From assembly GCA_038064935.1 (NCBI GenBank), contig JBBTRZ010000001.1:1-41914 (forward strand): a stretch of DNA of 41,914 bases. The letters run 5' to 3'. This document shows positions 32,258-39,836 of the stretch, in pieces. How positions within the stretch are numbered: position 1 is the first letter of the stretch; each line of letters opens with the position of its first letter. Source of the stretch: JAGVGK01 sp038064935 (GTDB lineage Bacteria > Patescibacteriota > Minisyncoccia > Phycocordibacterales > JACOZG01). A model generated the notes under the pieces. That model made no database searches. It saw only the letters and a program-made list of their open reading frames with translations, and was not told the DNA's origin. A program made the translations under genes and the position numbers.

Positions 32258-33466
32258 TTACTCCGGCGCGGCGTCGAGTTTTATCTTGACGATTTTTCGC
32301 TCGCCGCGATGGAGGATGGTCAAGGTGACGGTTTGCCCGACGGTTTTGGCGCGGACGATTGAGGCCAAACTATTTTTATCATCCAATTTTTTGCCATCAA
32401 TTTCGAGAATAATATCGTTCTCGACGATACCGGCTTTGTCTGCTGGCGAACCGGGAATGACGGCGAGATCATCCATCGCCTCGCCGCGGGCGACAAGGAC
32501 ACCGTAGTCAACCGGTAATTTATTTTTCTCCTTGAGAGCTGGGGTCACTTTCACATAACGGACACCGAGATAGGGGCGGACAATTTTGCCCGTCGTGCGG
32601 ACGGATTCAATCACTGATTTTACCGCGTCAATCGGTAGGGCGAAGCCGATATTCTCCGAGCCGCGCGCCATGGCGACATTGACTCCGATCACTTGACCCG
32701 AGAGATTGAGAAGTGGACCGCCGGAATTGCCCGGGTTAATCGCGGCATCGGTCTGGATCACTTCGTCGAGGGCTTCGACTTCACCCAAGCCATCGCCGGC
32801 GACAATTGAGCGATAGAGACCGGAGACGACACCGACCGAGACGGTGTTCTCGAATTCGCCAAGCGCGTTTCCGATCGCGATCGCCGTTTGCCCCACTTTG
32901 ATTTGGCCTGAATTTCCGAGAGTAAGAAAAGGATACTCGCCGCGACCTTTGAGTTTAAGGATGGCGATATCGAGAACCGAATCCTTCGCCACCACTTCGA
33001 CTTCATGTTTCTCGCCGTCACTCGTGAAAGCGGTGTAATCGGCCGCGGCATCATCAACGACATGGCGGTTGGTCACGGCGTAGCCGTCTTTCGAGACGAT
33101 GAAGCCGGACCCACCGCCAACTTCGCGGCGCTCGGTGCCCCGTTCGCGGCGTTGGGGGACAGGGAGAGGACTGAAGAAAGATCCGCCCCCGAAGAAGTCG
33201 CTGAAAGGGTCGCCACCGCGGAAATATTCCTCGATAATCGGCACATCTTTTGTTACGACAATCGAAATCACGCCCGGATTGGCTCGCTCGACGACGCCAG
33301 TCACCAACGCCTCTTGGGGGAAAAGGGGAGTTGGGGTAGACATCAAGCTCAAGCTCGATGTTTCGGTGACCGGTAATGGCGAAATAGTAAAAACTAGGGA
33401 AACAATCAACGCTCCGCCTATCGCGCCAGCCACGATCGCCATGATTAAATTTCTTATTTGGTTCAT
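32258..33466 (-). CDS. htrA: HtrA/DegP-type serine protease with PDZ domain
   Basis: A 402-aa membrane-anchored protease that degrades misfolded extracytoplasmic proteins. One transmembrane helix (about 7-29) is followed by a Ser/Pro linker, the trypsin-like domain and one C-terminal PDZ domain (about 305-400). The triad is intact: H135 (TNRHVV), D166 (DIAILKL) and S248 (GNSGGPLL). The start at 33466 is preferred over 33502 because the -10 box TATACT ends 6 nt before it. It is divergent from sodA, and two genes away lies a relative without the triad (34181). Confidence 0.93.
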   Translation of the reverse strand: MNQIRNLIMAIVAGAIGGALIVSLVFTISPLPVTETSSLSLMSTPTPLFPQEALVTGVVERANPGVISIVVTKDVPIIEEYFRGGDPFSDFFGGGSFFSPLPVPQRRERGTERREVGGGSGFIVSKDGYAVTNRHVVDDAAADYTAFTSDGEKHEVEVVAKDSVLDIAILKLKGRGEYPFLTLGNSGQIKVGQTAIAIGNALGEFENTVSVGVVSGLYRSIVAGDGLGEVEALDEVIQTDAAINPGNSGGPLLNLSGQVIGVNVAMARGSENIGFALPIDAVKSVIESVRTTGKIVRPYLGVRYVKVTPALKEKNKLPVDYGVLVARGEAMDDLAVIPGSPADKAGIVENDIILEIDGKKLDDKNSLASIVRAKTVGQTVTLTILHRGERKIVKIKLDAAPE

Positions 33467-33472
33467 AGCGTT

Positions 33473-33502
33473 AGTATAAAATAGTTTTGGTTTTTTAGGC
33501 AA
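33473..33502 (-). promoter_or_regulatory. htrA promoter, predicted leaderless
   Basis: Reading leftward, TTGCCT (33497-33502), an 18-nt spacer, then TATACT (33473-33478). The -10 ends 6 nt before the ATG, so transcription would start at the A of the start codon. It interleaves with the divergent sodA promoter. Confidence 0.55.
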
Positions 33503-33515
33503 GCCATGCTATCCT
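33487..33515 (+). promoter_or_regulatory. sodA promoter
   Basis: TTGGTT (33487-33492), a 17-nt spacer, then TATCCT (33510-33515) with an extended TGC at 33507-33509. The -10 ends 13 nt before ATG 33529. The -35 boxes of this and the htrA promoter overlap in the same 30 bp, so the two may compete. Confidence 0.5.
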
Positions 33516-33528
33516 TGAGATAAATAAT

Positions 33529-34161
33529 ATGCACACTTTACCTAAGTTACCCTACGCTTACAACGCCCTTGAGCCCCATATTGATGAGGCGACCATGAAA
33601 TTGCATCATCTTAAGCACCATCAGACCTACATTGATAAACTAAACGCGGCGCTTGAGCCATATCCAGAATTTGTCGATTGGTCTCTTGAAAAATTGATTA
33701 GAAATTTGCGCGAGTTGCCGGAAAATATTAAAGCCGATGCGGCTAATCACGGCGGCGGTCACTATAATCACTCATTTTTTTGGCAAATTTTACAGCCGGT
33801 TGGAACAGGCGGGGAAAATTTTCCCAATCAAATTTTAATGAATCTGCTAGTGCGAGATTTCGGTAGTTATGAAAAATTCAAAGATAGTTTCAAACACACC
33901 GCCCTTGCCCGTTTCGGTTCCGGTTGGGCTTGGCTGACAGTTGACGAGCAAGGGAAACTCGGCATTGCGTCTAGTCCCAACCAAGACAATCCTATTATGC
34001 TCAATACTGTGCCGAATAATCCACGGCCAATCCTCGGTCTCGATGTCTGGGAGCATGCCTATTATCTGAAGTACCAAAATCGGCGCGCGGATTACATTAA
34101 CTCTTTTTTCAATATTATTAACTGGGGGCAAGTGGAGAAACTATTGACAGATAAGAAATGA
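33529..34161 (+). CDS. sodA: Superoxide dismutase, Mn type
   Basis: A 210-aa Fe/Mn-family superoxide dismutase. Metal ligands are H26 (KLHHLKHHQTY), H81 (GHYNHSFFW), D172 and H176 (LDVWEHAYYL), with Y34 in the second shell. G77 and Q152 (SSPNQDNPIM) are the residues typical of Mn enzymes, whereas Fe enzymes have Gln near position 77 and Ala/His in the other region. It detoxifies superoxide, a notable gene if the organism has a reduced metabolism. No signal peptide is present, so it is cytoplasmic. The promoter of the next gene begins inside its last codons. Confidence 0.95.
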   Translation: MHTLPKLPYAYNALEPHIDEATMKLHHLKHHQTYIDKLNAALEPYPEFVDWSLEKLIRNLRELPENIKADAANHGGGHYNHSFFWQILQPVGTGGENFPNQILMNLLVRDFGSYEKFKDSFKHTALARFGSGWAWLTVDEQGKLGIASSPNQDNPIMLNTVPNNPRPILGLDVWEHAYYLKYQNRRADYINSFFNIINWGQVEKLLTDKK

Positions 34162-34173
34162 TTGTTGTATCCT
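34144..34173 (+). promoter_or_regulatory. Promoter of the HtrA-like pseudoprotease gene, leaderless
   Basis: A perfect TTGACA (34144-34149, inside the end of sodA), an 18-nt spacer, then TATCCT (34168-34173). The -10 ends 7 nt before ATG 34181, so the predicted 5' leader is about 1 nt and no ribosome binding site can be present on that transcript. Confidence 0.6.
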
Positions 34174-34180
34174 ATAAATA

Positions 34181-35002
34181 ATGGAAGAACTAAATAAGAA
34201 CCAAATTGTCCTCTTGGTCCTCCTCGTTAGTTTCGTCACTTCGATCGCGACAGGGATTGTGACGGTGACCTTGATGGATCAGGCGCCGCCCGCCGTGACG
34301 CAAACAATCAATCGGATTGTCGAACGGACGGTGGAGAAAGTGGTGCCCGGCCAACCGCCGCCGATCATTAAGGAAGTGCCGGTGATTGTCACCGAAGAAG
34401 AACTAATTGTGAAGGTGATTAACGGCGCCGCTTCCGGCATGGTCCGAATCGTTGATGCCCTCGGTGACAACGCCTTCGTGAGTAGTGGTTTCTTCATCTC
34501 GCCCGACGGGGTGATAGCGGCGAGTGGCGCTCTCGTCGGCGCGGCGGCTTCGACCACGAGTTATGAAGCGGTTCTTCGCGACGGTCGCGTCGTGCCGGTT
34601 GTTAAATTAAATCGGGTGTCGCCCGCGGCGACGACTACGCCGGAAGTTTCTCCGTTGTCTGAACTTAGTTTTTTCAAAACCCTCACGCCGCTCACTACGC
34701 TTGAGAAGTGGCCGACGCTCACTTTCGCCAAGGTGGCGCCAGCTGTCGGTCAGACGATTGTGGCGCTCGGGTTCGCCGATCGGGCGGATATAAATGTCGC
34801 CGTCGGGATTGTCTCGGGTTTCCTCTCGACCAATACTTCCACGGCTTCGAGTACGCCTCTAGTGATGACCAATGCCGCGAGCGGCGAGAATCAAGGAGGA
34901 CCGCTGCTCAATATCAAGGGTGAAGTAATCGGGTTGAGTCGCCGCGCCGGTCTCGCGATCCCGAGCGCGACGGTCATTGCCGCTTTAGCGGAATTTAAAT
35001 AA
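34181..35002 (+). CDS. HtrA-fold membrane protein lacking the catalytic triad
   Basis: A 273-aa protein with one N-terminal transmembrane helix (about 8-30), a proline-rich linker and a trypsin-like domain resembling that of the htrA product at 32258. Alignment by eye of SGFFISPDGVIAASGALV with SGFIVSKDGYAVTNRHVV puts A117 at the His position. ENQGGPLLNIKGEVIGL against GNSGGPLLNLSGQVIGV puts Q238 at the catalytic Ser. The Asp region (DIAILKL) has no clear equivalent, and there is no PDZ domain. It is therefore probably not a protease and may be a regulator, scaffold or peptide-binding partner of HtrA. It lies 10 nt before clpB and may be cotranscribed with it. Confidence 0.75.
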   Translation: MEELNKNQIVLLVLLVSFVTSIATGIVTVTLMDQAPPAVTQTINRIVERTVEKVVPGQPPPIIKEVPVIVTEEELIVKVINGAASGMVRIVDALGDNAFVSSGFFISPDGVIAASGALVGAAASTTSYEAVLRDGRVVPVVKLNRVSPAATTTPEVSPLSELSFFKTLTPLTTLEKWPTLTFAKVAPAVGQTIVALGFADRADINVAVGIVSGFLSTNTSTASSTPLVMTNAASGENQGGPLLNIKGEVIGLSRRAGLAIPSATVIAALAEFK

Positions 35003-35012
35003 AATCATCACT

Positions 35013-37760
35013 ATGCCACCACCATTCAATAATTTCACTTCAAAGGCCAAGGAGGCGATCAGGAAGACGCAGGAATTGGCAATCGAGCGCGGGCAGAGTC
35101 AGGTCAATCCGCTCCATCTCCTCGCCGCTCTGCTTCTTCAGGACGAGAGTATTTTCGCCTCCATTCTCGACAAGATCGAAGTGGATACGGTGATGCTGAC
35201 CGATTATGTGATTGATCATTTAGAAGGGACGGAGGGCGGAGCGGTTATCTCGCCGAGTTACCAACTCTACTTGTCGCCAGAGCTTGTCCGTGTTTTCGAC
35301 TCGGCCGGAAAGATCGCCAATAATTTGCAGGATGAATTTGTCTCGGTTGAGCACTTGGTGCTTGGGCTGCTCGAAGTGCCGAATCAAGCGCATGAATTCT
35401 TGACCCGTTTTCGCGTGACCAAGGATCGGGTTTTGCGCGTGCTTGAGGAATTGCGATCGGGGAAGATTCGCGATGTCGGCGAGATTAAGAAGTTCCGGGC
35501 GATTGAACGCTATACCAAGAATCTGACCGCGCTAGGGCGCCAAGACAAGCTTGATCCGGTGATCGGCCGCGAAGAAGAGATTCAGCGGATCATGGAGATC
35601 CTCTCGCGCCGGACGAAGAATAATCCGATTCTGATTGGCGAGGCGGGGACCGGTAAAACAGCGATTGCCGAAGGACTCGCGATCCGGATTGCCAAGGGCG
35701 ATGTGCCGGAATCACTCCGGCAGAAAGAGATTGTGGCGCTCGACATTGGGCTCCTCGTCGCCGGCACCAAGTATCGCGGCGAATTTGAAGAGCGACTCAA
35801 GAATATTGTGAAAGAAATTGAACGGGCCGAAGGGAAAATTATTCTTTTTGTGGATGAGATTCACACCATCATTGGGGCCGGCGCCGCCGAAGGCGCGATC
35901 GATGCCTCGAATATGCTAAAGCCCTCGCTCGCCCGTGGCGAACTTCGGATGATTGGGGCAACCACCATTCGGGAGTACCAGAAGTATATCGAGAAGGATC
36001 AAGCTTTCACCCGCCGCTTCCAACCGGTCTATGTCGAGGAGCCGAGCATTGAAGATGCGATCGCCATTCTTCGCGGGCTGAAGGATAAATATGAATTCCA
36101 CCACGGGGTGCACATCACTGACGGCGCGATTGTGGCGGCGGTCAACCTCTCGAGCCGTTATATCACCGATCGCTTCCTGCCGGATAAGGCGATTGATTTG
36201 ATTGATGAATCCGCGGCGGCCCTGCGATTGCAACTCGAGAATAAACCACCGGCGCTCGAAGAAGCGCATACGAAAATTATGCGGCTTGAAGTCGAGAAAG
36301 AAGCGCTCAATCAAGAGCTGGCGATCAAAGACGACAAGCGTCTGCGAACTCGGATTAAGGAAATCGAGAAACAAATCTCCGAACTCAAGGACCAGACCGG
36401 CGAACTCGAACTCAAATGGAAGAATGAGAAGCAAGCCATTGCGGAAATTAAGGGGTTGAAAGGGGAACTCGAGACCCTGCGCCTCGAGGCCGAGCAGGCG
36501 GAGATGAAAGCCGATCTCCAGCGGGCCGCCGAGATTCGGTATAGCAAAATTCCCGAGCTCGACCAGCAGTTGAAAGCCAAGATCGAGCGGCTAAAGAAGC
36601 TCCAGTCTTCGCGCCGGATTCTCAAAGAGGCAATTATAGAAGAGGACATCGCCGCCGTCGTTTCTCGTTGGACGCATATTCCAGTCATGAAGATGCTTGA
36701 GGAAGAGGCGGAGAAACTTAGTCGAATGGAAGAGGTGCTCGCGGAGCGCGTGCGCGGTCAGACGGAAGCAATTCGGAAGATTGCCGAGGCAGTCAAACGG
36801 TCGCGGGCGGGGATCAGCGATCCCGATCGGCCGATCGGTTCCTTCATGTTTCTAGGGCCGACGGGGGTAGGCAAAACTGAACTGGCGAAAATTCTCGCCC
36901 TCTTCATGTTTAGCGACGACAAGGCCTTGATTCGCATTGACATGTCGGAGTACATGGAGAAGCACTCGATTTCGAAAATGATCGGCGCGCCGCCCGGCTA
37001 TATCGGCCACGATGAGGGCGGGTCGCTCACTGAACTCGTTCGCCATCGGCCTTACTCTGTCTTGCTCTTCGACGAGATTGAGAAGGCCCACCCGGAAGTC
37101 TTCAACCTCCTTCTTCAGGTGCTCGACAATGGTCGCCTGACCGACGCCAAAGGGCGAATTGCCAATTTCAAAAATTCGATTATCATCCTAACTTCTAATT
37201 TAGGCAGTGAATACATCAATCGGTTGGAGCAGAAAATCGGTTTCAACGGCGGTGAGGAGAAGCGGGAAGTGGCCAACTTCGAGGAGATTAAGGCCAAAAT
37301 TATCGAGAGTCTGAAGAGTCACTTCCGCCCCGAATTCTTAAACCGGCTCGATGATGTTATTATTTTCAACCCGCTGTCGCGAGAAACGATTCAAGAGATT
37401 GTCGGTATCCAGCTCGGGCAAGTGGTCACGCGATTGAAGCAGAAGGAGATTGAACTCATCGTCGCGCCCGAGACGATGGTCTACCTCGCCGATCGCGGTT
37501 TCAGCGCCGAGTACGGCGTCCGGCCGCTTAAGCGTTTGGTCCAGACGAAAATTCTTAATCCGGTTGCCGAGTTTATCATCAGTCGGCGACTCCAGCTGGG
37601 CGGTGTCGTCACGGTGACGATGAAGAGCGGCGAGCCAGTAGTCGAACTCACCAAGTCCAATAATCCGGAGCGCGCGCCGCGCCGAGTAAAAAATAAAGTT
37701 GACGCCGACACCGAAGAAGCGAGAGAAGAGAAAGGCGCCCCCGCCATGGCGGGGAAGTAG
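35013..37760 (+). CDS. clpB: ClpB-type AAA+ ATPase with a ClpC-like IGF loop
   Basis: A 915-aa Hsp100 ATPase. Order: Clp N-domain (about 1-150), AAA1 with Walker A GEAGTGKT (209-216) and IILFVDEIH, a long coiled-coil middle domain (about 400-535), AAA2 with Walker A GPTGVGKT (615-622) and VLLFDEIEKAHP, then a charged C-terminal extension. The middle domain is full ClpB length and includes EIRYSKIPELDQQL, matching the DnaK-contacting motif of ClpB. Yet AAA2 carries KIGF (IGF at 742-744) where ClpA/ClpC have their ClpP-binding loop. It could disaggregate proteins, feed ClpP, or both. No clpP is in the window. Confidence 0.88.
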   Translation: MPPPFNNFTSKAKEAIRKTQELAIERGQSQVNPLHLLAALLLQDESIFASILDKIEVDTVMLTDYVIDHLEGTEGGAVISPSYQLYLSPELVRVFDSAGKIANNLQDEFVSVEHLVLGLLEVPNQAHEFLTRFRVTKDRVLRVLEELRSGKIRDVGEIKKFRAIERYTKNLTALGRQDKLDPVIGREEEIQRIMEILSRRTKNNPILIGEAGTGKTAIAEGLAIRIAKGDVPESLRQKEIVALDIGLLVAGTKYRGEFEERLKNIVKEIERAEGKIILFVDEIHTIIGAGAAEGAIDASNMLKPSLARGELRMIGATTIREYQKYIEKDQAFTRRFQPVYVEEPSIEDAIAILRGLKDKYEFHHGVHITDGAIVAAVNLSSRYITDRFLPDKAIDLIDESAAALRLQLENKPPALEEAHTKIMRLEVEKEALNQELAIKDDKRLRTRIKEIEKQISELKDQTGELELKWKNEKQAIAEIKGLKGELETLRLEAEQAEMKADLQRAAEIRYSKIPELDQQLKAKIERLKKLQSSRRILKEAIIEEDIAAVVSRWTHIPVMKMLEEEAEKLSRMEEVLAERVRGQTEAIRKIAEAVKRSRAGISDPDRPIGSFMFLGPTGVGKTELAKILALFMFSDDKALIRIDMSEYMEKHSISKMIGAPPGYIGHDEGGSLTELVRHRPYSVLLFDEIEKAHPEVFNLLLQVLDNGRLTDAKGRIANFKNSIIILTSNLGSEYINRLEQKIGFNGGEEKREVANFEEIKAKIIESLKSHFRPEFLNRLDDVIIFNPLSRETIQEIVGIQLGQVVTRLKQKEIELIVAPETMVYLADRGFSAEYGVRPLKRLVQTKILNPVAEFIISRRLQLGGVVTVTMKSGEPVVELTKSNNPERAPRRVKNKVDADTEEAREEKGAPAMAGK
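37739..37754. repeat. Dispersed palindrome copy 3 (3' end of clpB)
   Basis: CCCCGCCATGGCGGGG is a 16-nt perfect palindrome containing CCGCCA/TGGCGG, the arms shared with the copies in lysS and a glycosyltransferase gene, but without the central dinucleotide. It encodes part of the last residues of ClpB (PAMAG) and could also form a 3' hairpin. Confidence 0.5.
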
Positions 37761-37765
37761 GCAGG

Positions 37766-37794
37766 TTGCCGACCGCATTTCGATACGATACTAT
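37766..37794 (+). promoter_or_regulatory. tRNA-Tyr promoter
   Basis: TTGCCG (37766-37771), a 17-nt spacer, then TACTAT (37789-37794), ending 9 nt before the first base of the tRNA. Confidence 0.5.
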
Positions 37795-37803
37795 TGATAA
37801 ATT

Positions 37804-37887
37804 GCGTCGGTGGCAGAGCGGTCAATTGCACTAGACTGTAAATCTAGCGCCCTTCGGGCTACGGAGGTTCGAATCCTCCCCGACGCA
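37804..37887 (+). tRNA. tRNA-Tyr (GTA)
   Basis: The 84-nt sequence folds as a class II tRNA. The acceptor GCGTCGG pairs with CCGACGC. The anticodon stem CTAGA/TCTAG holds loop CTGTAAA with anticodon GTA. A long variable arm (GCCCTTCGGGC) and the T-arm GGAGGTTCGAATCCTCC are intact. Discriminator A, CCA not encoded. A36-A37-A38 in the loop is the MiaA target pattern. Its 3' portion is repeated nearby in both orientations (37903-37981). Confidence 0.95.
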
Positions 37888-37905
37888 TATGAACGAAGTG
37901 AATGC

Positions 37906-37973
37906 GGGAGGATTCGAAAAGGTTGAGCCAGCGGGCGAAACCTGTACCGCGCCTGTAAGGCGAGAATCCTCCC
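37906..37973 (+). repeat. tRNA-Tyr-derived inverted/direct repeats forming a three-way fold
   Basis: GGGAGGATTCGAA (37906-37918) is an exact inverted copy of tRNA-Tyr positions 37868-37880. GAATCCTCCCCGGCGCAT (37964-37981) is a direct copy of 37871-37888 with one mismatch. The two copies pair over 10 bp (37906-37915 with 37964-37973). Inside are two small hairpins, AGGTT/AACCT (37920-37924 with 37939-37943) and CGCC/GGCG (37950-37953 with 37959-37962). It may be a tRNA fragment remnant or a structured RNA. Confidence 0.55.
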
Positions 37974-38023
37974 CGGCGCATTTGCTAAAACCTATAAGAT
38001 AATATAGATTTAACAGTCTAATC

Positions 38024-38182
38024 ATGTCCCAAGATCAACTCATCAGATTGGTTTGCAAGGTGTGTGAGCGCACCAATTATTGGAGCCGGAAGAACCGGAA
38101 ATTAGTCGAGCGCAAGATTGCGCTCCAGAAGCATTGCCGTTGGTGCAAGAAACATACGCTTCATCAAGAGGGGAAGAAATAG
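38024..38182 (+). CDS. rpmG: Large ribosomal subunit protein bL33
   Basis: A 52-aa protein. It has the bL33 layout: a basic N-terminal strand, C11-x2-C14, the YWSRKNRK loop, and C38-x2-C41, so the zinc-binding four-cysteine form is present. ERTNYWSRKNRK and KHCRWCKKHTLHQE are recognisable bL33 sequence. It binds the 50S subunit near the E site. No Shine-Dalgarno is seen. A possible promoter is TTGCTA (37982-37987), 17 nt, TAGATT (38005-38010). The convergent tRNA-Trp gene follows after 4 nt. Confidence 0.93.
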   Translation: MSQDQLIRLVCKVCERTNYWSRKNRKLVERKIALQKHCRWCKKHTLHQEGKK

Positions 38183-38186
38183 AGAG

Positions 38187-38258
38187 CGGGCCCACCCCGA
38201 CTCGAACGGGGAACTACGCTTTTGGAGAGCGCTGTTTTACCATTGAAACTATAGGCCC
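38187..38258 (-). tRNA. tRNA-Trp (CCA)
   Basis: 72 nt on the minus strand. The acceptor GGGCCTA pairs with TGGGCCC. The anticodon stem GCGCT/AGCGT (one G-U pair) holds loop CTCCAAA with anticodon CCA. The T-arm is CCCCGTTCGAGTCGGGG. Discriminator G, as usual for tRNA-Trp; CCA end not encoded. The A36-A37-A38 pattern makes it a MiaA substrate, and miaA ends 18 nt upstream on the same strand. Confidence 0.95.
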
Positions 38259-38276
38259 AAGCATATCTATCTTAAC

Positions 38277-39215
38277 TTATTTTTTTAGAAAGTCACGCGT
38301 GAGTTGTGTCGCCTCGCGATAATTTTTTATCCAATGAATCGTCGGATCGCGCCGCCACCAGGTCATTTGCCGTTTGGCGTAATGCCAGATGTCCGTTTCT
38401 AATTTATCAATCAAGTCTGACGGTAATCTGTGCGACACCGAGTGTTGCGCAAAACGGGCAATATGAGCATACTCGAGTCCAAAACTTTCTAGACGCTTCC
38501 ATGAAAGGCCATTTCGATGTAAGTTTTTCACTTCGTTAATTAAACCGGCGCGGAGACGAGTGGTAAGTCGAGCTTTAATTTTCTGCCGTAATTTCTCTGG
38601 GTCAACCTTAATGCCAATCGTCAGCCAGTGCCAAGGACGCGCCTTAGTTTCCAAAGGTGGAACCTCACCGAGCGCCGCGGCAATCTCGATCGCGCGGATG
38701 AGCCGCGGGCGATTTTTCACATCAATATTTTGGAACCTTTCGGGATCGAGAATTTCCAGTTTTTCGCCAAGTTTTTCGGTTGGTAATTTTTCTAACTTGG
38801 CTCGCAGTTTTAAATTAGGAGGAACTGGCGGTAGGGTATAATTTTTAAGCAAGGCCTCAACATAAAAACCAGTGCCGCCGCAGACAATGGGCAATTTACC
38901 TCGTTTAATAATTTGCTCGATTACCCGAGAACCCAATTTCTGATATTGAGCCACGCTAAATTGCCGGCGGGGGGAAGCGACATCGAGGAGATGGTGGGGG
39001 ATGCCTTGGTGCAAATAGCTTCTAGGTTCTAGCTTGTATCTTTTAGATAGTTTGTCACGAAGAACCTTGCCGCTACCGATGTCCAATCCGCGATAAACTT
39101 GCCGCGAGTCAGCGGAGATAATTTCCCCACCAAATTTCTTCGCGAGCCGGACGGCGAGGGCACTCTTCCCGCTCGCCGTCGGCCCGACAATGGCAATTAT
39201 TGGAGACGATGGCAT
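38277..39215 (-). CDS. miaA: tRNA dimethylallyltransferase
   Basis: A 312-aa enzyme that adds the isopentenyl group to A37 of tRNAs reading codons that begin with U. The P-loop is GPTASGKS (11-18). IISADSRQVYRGLDIGSGK contains the catalytic Asp-Ser region. HHLLDVASPRRQFSVAQYQ and VCGGTGFYVEALL are canonical. The C-terminal SWKRLESFGLEYAHIARF and KRQMTWWRRD match family ends. It lies 3 nt after the NUDIX gene and just before tRNA-Trp, and three tRNA genes in this neighbourhood have the A36-A37-A38 target. Confidence 0.95.
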   Translation of the reverse strand: MPSSPIIAIVGPTASGKSALAVRLAKKFGGEIISADSRQVYRGLDIGSGKVLRDKLSKRYKLEPRSYLHQGIPHHLLDVASPRRQFSVAQYQKLGSRVIEQIIKRGKLPIVCGGTGFYVEALLKNYTLPPVPPNLKLRAKLEKLPTEKLGEKLEILDPERFQNIDVKNRPRLIRAIEIAAALGEVPPLETKARPWHWLTIGIKVDPEKLRQKIKARLTTRLRAGLINEVKNLHRNGLSWKRLESFGLEYAHIARFAQHSVSHRLPSDLIDKLETDIWHYAKRQMTWWRRDPTIHWIKNYREATQLTRDFLKK

Positions 39216-39218
39216 AAA

Positions 39219-39755
39219 CTAAACCAATTCCATCGCGATTCTGTGAACTTCGGAATAGAATTTTCCGTAATCACTCCAGCTAAAGAGTCGTTCTTTATCA
39301 CCCCAAAGATCAACCAGATCGTTAGAAAGTTTTTTGTATCGTCTGGCGAGCTCGAAGACCTCCTCTTTTGTCAAATGGGCTAGCCCATCTAAATCGTCCG
39401 AAGCGGTGAGTGTGTCTGGTCGAAGTGCAGTAGTGAGGGCAAATAAAAATGTTTCAAATTTATATTGCTCGTTGGTATTTGACACCTGGACGGTAAATTT
39501 AGCAATTGGTTTAAGGTATTTTTCATCAATCCTTATTTTCAATTCTTCTTCCAATTCTCTTTTGGCGGCGATACCCACCTCTTCTCCTGGATTAATACCA
39601 CCACCAACGAAGCGATATATATACGGCGGGTAAATTTTCTTAGAGCCAAGTATAAATTTATTTTCTGTATCTCTAACCACGATTAACACATGTCTCCCGC
39701 GCTTCATAATTGGCGGGATATGTGTAAATTGGTAGTTGAATGAATATTCAGGCAT
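39219..39755 (-). CDS. NUDIX hydrolase
   Basis: A 178-aa protein with a Nudix box GGINPGEEVGIAAKRELEEE. The metal-binding REL-EEE core is intact; the usual glycine after EEx is lysine (EELKI). The N-terminal HVLIVVRDTENKFILGSKK and PPYIYRFVGGG fit the Nudix fold. It hydrolyses a nucleoside diphosphate linked to another moiety, but the substrate cannot be told. It sits between tRNA-Arg and miaA in one leftward unit. Confidence 0.85.
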   Translation of the reverse strand: MPEYSFNYQFTHIPPIMKRGRHVLIVVRDTENKFILGSKKIYPPYIYRFVGGGINPGEEVGIAAKRELEEELKIRIDEKYLKPIAKFTVQVSNTNEQYKFETFLFALTTALRPDTLTASDDLDGLAHLTKEEVFELARRYKKLSNDLVDLWGDKERLFSWSDYGKFYSEVHRIAMELV

Positions 39756-39759
39756 CCGA

Positions 39760-39831
39760 TGCTCTCGGCAGGAATTGAACCTGCATCACCTCCTTCGGAG
39801 GGAGGCATTCTATCCGTTGAACTACGAGAGC
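39760..39831 (-). tRNA. tRNA-Arg (CCG)
   Basis: 72 nt on the minus strand. The acceptor GCTCTCG pairs with CGAGAGC. The anticodon stem CCTCC/GGAGG holds loop CTCCGAA with anticodon CCG. The T-arm is GCAGGTTCAATTCCTGC. Discriminator A, CCA not encoded. It lies 5 nt downstream of tRNA-Leu, so the two are probably cotranscribed. Confidence 0.94.
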
Positions 39832-39836
39832 GTTGA

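Noticed and set aside
36823..36838. GATCGG/CGATCG palindrome in clpB
   Set aside because: It encodes the conserved DPDRPIGSF motif of Hsp100 proteins, and the symmetry follows from favoured GAT/CGG/CCG/ATC codons. No second copy.
37831..38025. A 64-aa leftward reading frame over tRNA-Tyr
   Set aside because: It is the antisense of the tRNA and its repeats (CVGEDSNLRSP is a common false translation of tRNA T-arms).
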